Shown here: piece by piece, positions 11,863 through 18,687 of the stretch
How the letters are laid out: each line of letters begins with the position of its first letter
How positions within the stretch are numbered: position 1 is the first letter of the stretch
Source: Botryococcus braunii
Taxonomy: Eukaryota; Chlorophyta; Trebouxiophyceae
Direction: 5' to 3'
Assembly (NCBI GenBank): GCA_002005505.1
Contig: MVGU01001496.1
Location: 72,501 to 92,500, forward strand
DNA: 20,000 nucleotides
Program-made: the position numbers and the translations under genes
Notes under the pieces: model-generated
The model's database searches: none
Told to the model about the DNA's origin: nothing
What the model saw: only the letters and a program-made list of their open reading frames with translations

Positions 11863-11969
11863 GATGATATACGTGTGCGTATATTGAACATCTATATCTA
11901 AACTTTACACCTTTGGATCTTGCAGGTGAGATCAGATAGCGTGTGTGTGTTCGTTCGTTCAACGTTGTA

Positions 11970-12216
11970 AGTCATCCGATATCTAAAGGCTTCTTTATGC
12001 CGTCTACTGTTTGACTCATTTGTCTATTATTCTCTTGCTTTCTTCTCTTCTCACTGTGGATGAGCATTATCTTGGAAGCAGCTCTCTAATCTGAACGTGC
12101 ACCAATTCGGCAACATTGAGTGTGTGTACCTAATTTAAATGGTGCAGTACATGGATGATATACGTGTGCGTATGTTGATCATCTAAATTTAAACTTTACA
12201 CCTTGGGATCTTGCAG
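11970..12216 (+). repeat. Tandem duplicate copy 2, intron-free
   Basis: 247 bp, contiguous, equivalent to the three blocks of copy 1 joined precisely (124, 60 and 63 bp). It begins 44 bp after copy 1 and ends at CTTGCAG, directly against the (GACA)n/(CA)n array. Confidence 0.85.
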
Positions 12217-12223
12217 ATCACAA

Positions 12224-12519
<296 letters not shown>

Positions 12520-13169
12520 GGATCTAAGTGCTTGTCTGTGTTCCACGGTGCCATCTGAAATGGACCATGCTTGTGGCTTCTGTTTTATAGTATTCGGTTG
12601 AACTTTTGCCGTGGGGTTTGACAGTGGGACATAGATGTATACGGTGTTCAAATTCTGCGGGTTCGTAGGGGTATGCAATTCAGGGGGAAATACGGCTGTT
12701 TGCGGAACATTGCAAGGGCTCCTGCAGATGTTCTTTGGTAGTGCTCACGTGGTACAGTGTACTGGTGTCTCAAACATTATTCTCAATACTAATAATTAGT
12801 CCCAAATTCTAAATTTGACATGCCATTGGACGCTAGCGCTAAATCAAGGGTGCTGGCATGCGCACGCATGCCAGCACCCTGCGCTGGGATCCGGTTTAAG
12901 GGCCCCCAGGATTCAGTAATTTCTGATGAAATCCAATGACTACGCCTGAAGATCCTCCTTCTGCTCCTGTACGTCAAAATTTACTACTTCTAGATAGCTC
13001 TGCAAAGAAAAGACATCTCCGCACCCATGTAGAGATGCTTTTCACCCAGAACCTTCTGTAGCATAAGAGGGTAGAAGAGATGGAACCCGAAAGAGATAGA
13101 GGCCAAAGAGGCGATGAAGATTGTTGCATAGATAAGTGTTGAATCCTCCCAAGCACGACGATCCCTTGG
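12520..13169. other. Spacer with one long hairpin
   Basis: No gene recognised. The only distinct structure is the inverted repeat at 12847-12880, entered separately. Confidence 0.4.
12847..12880. repeat. Inverted repeat, 16-bp perfect arms
   Basis: Left arm AGGGTGCTGGCATGCG, two-base centre CA, right arm CGCATGCCAGCACCCT. AGCGC upstream (12836-12840) and GCGCT just downstream could extend the stem beyond a bulge. Confidence 0.92.
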
Positions 13170-13279
13170 AGGCACCAGCTTTGGTGCCTGTACAAGACAT
13201 GTATCGAGCTGGTATACACCAGCTCGATTCTGTCGAGCCTGATAATATGGCGGTGGCCAAGCCCAGTTACGATGGGCTT
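13170..13279. repeat. Three consecutive perfect hairpins
   Basis: AGGCACCA-GCTT-TGGTGCCT at 13170-13189; ATCGAGCTGGT-ATAC-ACCAGCTCGAT at 13203-13228; AAGCCCA-GTTACGA-TGGGCTT at 13259-13279. Stems are 8, 11 and 7 bp. Further short hairpins follow at 13515-13529, 13534-13551 (GAAAGCG-GGAG-CGCTTTC) and 13601-13615 (CCCAAG-TTT-CTTGGG). Confidence 0.8.
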
Positions 13280-13334
13280 AGAGTTTCTCAGGGCAAAAAG
13301 GTTACCCTCAGCGCACCGACGTCTGCCCAAATAT

Positions 13335-13348
13335 CCCCCCCCCCCCCC
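13335..13348. repeat. C14 run
   Basis: 14 C residues followed by ACAC; resembles the head of the C-run plus CA arrays without an expanded array. Confidence 0.85.
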
Positions 13349-13422
13349 ACACGAATCAACCAAGGCTTCTACACACGCCAAACGACCTCTCAGCCAGTCT
13401 GGAGGAGAATGCAGAGCTCTCG

Positions 13423-13467
13423 AGGGGACGGGGCTCATTTTTCGAATTGCATAGGGGACGGGGCTCA
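13423..13467. repeat. Two copies of a 15-bp repeat, 30 bp apart
   Basis: AGGGGACGGGGCTCA occurs at 13423-13437 and 13453-13467. On the minus strand it would read M-S-P-V-P twice in a short open frame; I do not regard that as a gene. Confidence 0.7.
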
Positions 13468-13619
13468 CTTATAAGTTAACTAACAGTCGACATCACCTGT
13501 GATTTGGCAGCCGGGAGATTGGTGATCTCGTGAGAAAGCGGGAGCGCTTTCGAAATTCCAGGTTTGATTTAAAAGTCGAGTTTTATCCAACCTCAACCAT
13601 CCCAAGTTTCTTGGGGCTT

Positions 13620-14040
13620 AAGCAGTCTTGTAAACGGGATATCTAGACACAGTGTCCCTTCGACCACATGTCATTTGGGAAAGTCGTAATCGTGAGGGGG
13701 CTTCATATGGAGTGGGAACTTGGACAACCGGCCTGTGGTCGGTTTACAAAGGCCACTGTACGACAACCACAATGCTCCGCCTTTACCTGCAAGAATTTGA
13801 TCAACATGTCCAGTGTACGACACCCCGTGCGCATGCCGTACGGGGATTGGGGTTGGCACGCGGGACCCACACATATCTTCAGAGGCAGATGGGCACCCCG
13901 CACGTTTTGGCTTTTTGCAAGGGTCCTTCTATGGACAGCACCCCCGCCATTCTGGAGAGACACTCGGGTTAACCAACTAAAAATTGGGGCTAGTATAGGT
14001 AATTTGCGGGGATGGGAAACAGCTCTGAACAAGATCCTTA
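13620..14040 (+). other. Unrecognised region with overlapping open frames
   Basis: One + frame from an ATG at 13668 stays open for about 140 codons before running into the CT array, and another runs 13652-13972. Neither product resembles a known family, and the minus strand is also open, so coding status is undecided. Confidence 0.25.
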
Positions 14041-14234
<194 letters not shown>

Positions 14235-14379
14235 TGTGATGTTATCTTCAAGAACACACACTTTGACTGAAATCTACAAACCCTCATGAGGTCTTACATA
14301 TCGCAACCGGGGAGCAAGGGGTGTCGCCTTACATTGCTTGAGGCCAAGCCCTACACCTACAAAGACTCTTTCGGTTTCT

Positions 14380-14468
14380 ATTTCTCCCCCCCCCCCCCCC
14401 CCCCCCCCTCTCTCTCTCTCTCTCTCCTCTCTCCCTCTCCTCTCCTCTCTCCCTCCTCCTCCCTCTCC

Positions 14469-14531
<63 letters not shown>

Positions 14532-14598
14532 CTCCTCTCTCCTCTCCTCTCCTCTCTCCTCTCTCTCCTCTCTCTCTCTCTCTGTTGTGTGTGTGTGT

Positions 14599-14648
<50 letters not shown>

Positions 14649-14651
14649 CGC
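14380..14651. repeat. Composite array: C-runs, (CT)n, (TG)n, (CG)n
   Basis: C23 at about 14386-14408, irregular CT/CCT, C-run of about 40 at 14470-14509, (CT)n with CCT slips to 14582, (TG)n with one slip to 14640, and alternating CG to 14651. Confidence 0.97.
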
Positions 14652-15990
14652 ATGCGCGTGGGTGCGTGTGTGCGTGAGTTGCGCATACGCAGAACCTTTT
14701 GCAACAGCCACAGTCTCCCTCACTCCCCATCAAGCATCCCCATCGTTAGACCTTGCTTTTATTCCAACATATGCTACCCCTACTGGCCATTACCTTCAAG
14801 TAACGTATACCAGCATTTTTGCATTACGCCTGGTCCTGCTCTGATATGGTTTCAGCCTTATACCTGTAGTCATGGTGATTCGGGACGTGAGAATTACAGC
14901 ACAGGCATTACGTGCAAATCATAGTTTACTTCAAGGAAAATTCTCATCTTGGCCTCAGAAGCATTTACTTGATGGTGTCAAAAGTGACTGCGTGACATGA
15001 AACGTGGCTGACTTGGAAGGTACTAGGATAAACCCGTCAACCCGTAAGAGGTGTTGATGATGTCGGATTATCAGTCGATCATCTCTCATGTGCACCCGTG
15101 GGAGTACCAGAAGGTCCCGGGAACCTTTTGCGAAAGGGCACGGTCCACACTGGCTTCGTCGAACTGTCTGCTAATTCTAGCCTTAAGGTCCAGGGTTATG
15201 ATAGAACGTGTGCGGGCAAGATCCTGTATTTCACTTTTCCCCACTCTTCCCTTTAAAATCCTGTAGGGTACTTGCACATCCCTGCTGAAAAGCTATTACC
15301 ATATAAGAGAAATGTGAAATTACCAGTATTTTGCAACCGGAGATGCGAAGGAACTTTATGTGCTTTGAAATTGTGTTCACGAAAACCACCAGTTCGAGCT
15401 GCAAATCCACACCCTATGAGGCGGTGAGAGGGTGCTTTTAGAAACGTGTTGATTCGAATGTCCGCTTGTAGTAGGCGGCTGCACAAGGCCCAAAAGAACA
15501 TATATGGTTTGATCAGGGGGCCCATGATGGGCCGCCCATCACGTCTTGAATCCGATTTCTTATCCGAATGCGCGTGACCTTGTCCACAGGTTGCAGATCG
15601 AAGGCCCACGCTCCAGATTATGGCGGTTGATTCCTACAAACCCTAAATCTTAGGCTCACGTGACCACTAACTGGGAACATTTGCAGACTGATTCCCAGGG
15701 TCCGACGGTTTGAAAAGTGAGTAAGATTGAACGGGTATCCCCCGCTTGAAACCTGTGGCGAAGATCGGCTTGCGCCGCTGGATGGTCAGGGCCAATCCCT
15801 TAGTAGTTTCACCCAGGAGAAAAGAAGCTACGTTGTAGGCTGAGAGGCTAGGTTGATTTGCCCACCTTGTTTTAACCATCGACTAGATTTGCCAAGCCCT
15901 TCAGATCACGAGGTCGGACGTTGTTCCGTGGGGGTTTCCTCCGTATCTCTTCCGTAAACCATATAGTTTTTGATTACTTTGGCTTTCAAA
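14652..15990. other. Upstream flank of squalene synthase, no second gene recognised
   Basis: Short open frames only (maximum 118 codons on the minus strand, 15253-15609), none recognisable. The promoter and 5' untranslated region of squalene synthase must lie in or cross the right part of this stretch. I see no convincing TATA box at a useful distance. Confidence 0.4.
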
Positions 15991-16133
15991 ATGAAACTTC
16001 GGGAAGTCTTGCAGCACCCGGGTGAGATTATCCCTCTCCTGCAAATGATGGTCATGGCCTACCGCAGGAAGAGGAAGCCTCAAGATCCCAATTTGGCCTG
16101 GTGCTGGGAGACGCTGATTAAAGTTTCGAGAAG
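15991..16133 (+). CDS. SQS: Squalene synthase coding exon 1 (start codon to V-S-R-S)
   Basis: Encodes residues 1-47 and two bases of codon 48. The ATG at 15991 begins [10 protein letters not shown] and is followed by I-I-P-L-L, matching the plant/algal N-terminus pattern of a short start then I-x-P-L-L. An in-frame TAG at 15964-15966 lies just upstream, so translation cannot come from further 5' within this exon. The end reads [11 protein letters not shown] plus AG, then the donor GTAAAA at 16134. Joining AG to the T at 16346 gives the conserved second serine of S-R-S. No signal peptide or membrane segment is visible; residues 25-29 are basic (R-R-K-R-K). Confidence 0.92.
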
Positions 16134-17364
16134 GTAAAAATAACTTTGATTGGGGATATGCCTTGTCTTCCACGAAGGATCTTTGCAGTAAAGGAGATTT
16201 CGGCATCTCTTTATGGCAGAATGGGACGTGCTAATAAAAGTTTCAAGAAGGTGCAGGTGGCTGTGTTTGGGATTTGCATAACCAGCCAATGAAATTTCTA
16301 CCGGAGATGGTCACACTTGCTGACTCTTTTGTGGTTATTTTGCAGTTACGTTCTAGTCATTCAGCAGCTTCCTGAAGTACTTCAGGACCCTATCTGCGTC
16401 AACTATCTTGTTCTTCGAGGCTTGGACACACTGCAGGATGACATGGCAATTCCCGCAGAGAAGCGGGTTCCACTCCTCCTCGACTACTACAACCATATTG
16501 GAGACATGTATGTATTTGCACGAACTCACAAGGGGCCTTCCCCCCTGTAAAGGCCCCTCAGTACTGTGCGTCTGTCTGTCTATATATCTTTTCTGAGGGC
16601 CTTGGAATAGTTTTGTTTGCATAGGGTGCGACAGTCTGTGCAAGTTACTAGCTACGGATTAGCAGCATGTGCACATAATGTAGGGAATCTATTGCAGGAT
16701 GCGAGTTCAACTACCAGAAGGTCTTGCTGGGTATTGAGCTCTTGGTTCTAGTGTCCTGAAAATGGGCCTGAGGATCTGCGCCATCTGTCAGCAGATTAAT
16801 GACTAGCTCTGCAAATTCAACGAGACCCTACAGCTAAAAATCGCCTTTAAACCCAAAGCTTGTTAGCTGTTGGACCTTTCTGCATATGCACAGTGCACCA
16901 CTTAGCTGTTGCTCCGGTTGGGCCTCTGAAGTTAATTTATGCCCTTTTGAAATTGCTATACTGGCTAGTGGACAACATGATGTTGATGTCCTACGCTGAG
17001 GGTGCAGAACTTGGAAGCCGCCTTGCGGATATGGGCAGTATGTGGAGCTGATTGAGGAGTATCCAAGGGTGACAAAAGAGTTCTTGAAACTCAACAAGCA
17101 AGATCAGCAGGCAAGGCTGCTGTTAACAAAGGCATCATCTTTGTTTGTATGCATAGCAAGTGTATGTTTGCAAATTCACTCCTTTGCGCTGTCAGGGCAT
17201 GATGGGGGGAAGCCCGTGTTCCTCTGCTATCTGCACATGCATTTCAGCACTTGTGTGGCTGCATGTTTGCCCATATGTAGTTCATAATACACTCGCGGAG
17301 GTACCTTGCTATGCTTAGTGGATATTCGATCAGATGGAGTAGCAAATGCAAATGTCGCGTGCGC

Positions 17365-17417
<53 letters not shown>

Positions 17418-18609
17418 GGGGGGGGGGGTTGTGAGGGGGGGGTGGGATGGGTGCGGGGAGTGAGCATGCCTGTGCGATAACCCTGTGGATGCTGTAGGTA
17501 GCCGTAAGTTGTGTCCCTTGTGGGGTTATGGGGTTGTAATAGGGGTATTCTGTTTCGGTACTCGACGTCCAAAGATGTGACTTCTGGAAGGGTGCTAATT
17601 GGTGCAGTTTATCACGGACATGTGCATGCGGCTGGGAGCGGAGATGACAGTATTTCTCAAGAGGGACGTGTTGACAGTTCCTGACTTGGATCTGTATGCC
17701 TTCACTAATAACGGGCCAGTTGCTATCTGCCTGACCAAGGTTTGCCACCCCCAGAAGGCATGCAGAACAGTTGTTGAAGCCCCACTGGAAACAGTTGGGA
17801 TAGGGTTTGTATGTCTAATTGACTAATGTGGTAATCTTGAATCTAGTCAACAGGCAATAACCTTGAAAGGTGAAGGTGGGAGTCCGGAACCTGTAGTTTA
17901 CCCGACTCGTGTGGTGAAGCTTGTGTAAGAGCTAGAGGATTGGGTTATTTTAGAGCCTGACAGGGGGTTTAAGTTGTTAGGACAGATCTGGCGTTGGCAG
18001 GCGATTTCAGTCTTCATACATAGGGTGGTCCTCCTCCTGATGGATCCGGTTCAGTGAGCTGTAATGGAAGCCAGAACTGCTGGTGGTAACCTTGGAGTAT
18101 TGCATCCGACTTGGGCTGTATTCTTTTACCGTGCCCTGTCCTTTGGTCCCTTCATCTGTGATCAAGAGATGACCAACAGAGTTCCTGAATGCCGAGACAA
18201 AGGGGACTTCGTAAGCTATTGTCAAAGTGCTAGAACCGTTTTCCAAGCTGGTGAACTGTTGCCTCGCAGCGCTCTTGTGAAGTTGATGAAAGTTTCTCTG
18301 ATGGACATCTCGTTGTCTGCAATCGCTAGCCTTTTAAAGATAGGACACTTCAGTTCTGCTGAGACGATTTTCCTTGACAGGAGTGTTTGGGGTGGACGGG
18401 TAGTTATGGGTGGACAGAAAGTTTGCAGACCCAAAGCTTCTGGACCGGGAGGACCTATCGGGCCACATGGCCATGTTCTTGGGCAAGATTAACGTCATCC
18501 GCGACATCAAGGAGGATGTCTTGGAGGATCCTCCTCGGTGTGTGCCAACTTCCCCCATGACCAACGGCTGCAGAGCCGCCCCCCCCCTTTCCTCTCTCGC
18601 ACGCGCACA

Positions 18610-18687
<78 letters not shown>

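Larger units (their letters stand above)
11504..11925 (+). repeat. Tandem duplicate copy 1, with two intron-like insertions
   Basis: Three blocks of 125, 60 and 63 bp (11504-11628, 11721-11780, 11863-11925) match copy 2 (11970-12216) end to end. They are separated by a 92-bp segment with GTAAGA at its start and TTCTACAG at its end, and an 82-bp segment with GGAAGC at its start and TTTACAG at its end. The last block is followed by CAG|GTGAGA, another donor-like sequence. Joined, blocks 2 and 3 stay open for about 30 codons (ends D-D-I-R-V-R-I-L then stop), but no long protein is formed. Confidence 0.85.

Noticed and set aside
11721..12180. Y-L-D-D-I (joined copy 1) and Y-M-D-D-I (copy 2), resembling the Y-x-D-D core of reverse transcriptases
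   Set aside because: Only the five residues fit. The surrounding residues do not match any reverse transcriptase block, copy 2 has a stop just before it, and a stop follows within about a dozen codons.
15086..15277. Minus-strand frame ending K-V-P-G-T-F-W-Y-S-H-G as part of a known protein
   Set aside because: It is only 63 codons, matches no family I can name, and sits in otherwise featureless sequence.
17039..17041. Acceptor at GGGCAG (17038) as the start of squalene synthase exon 3
   Set aside because: It breaks frame with exon 2 and drops the W-K-P-P-C-G-Y block that aligns with plant enzymes; the CAG ending at 17007 satisfies both.
18064..18492. 142-codon + frame ([10 protein letters not shown]) as a separate gene
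   Set aside because: It overlaps the well-supported D-I-K-E-D exon in another frame, has no recognisable motif, and lies where a squalene synthase intron and missing exon are expected.
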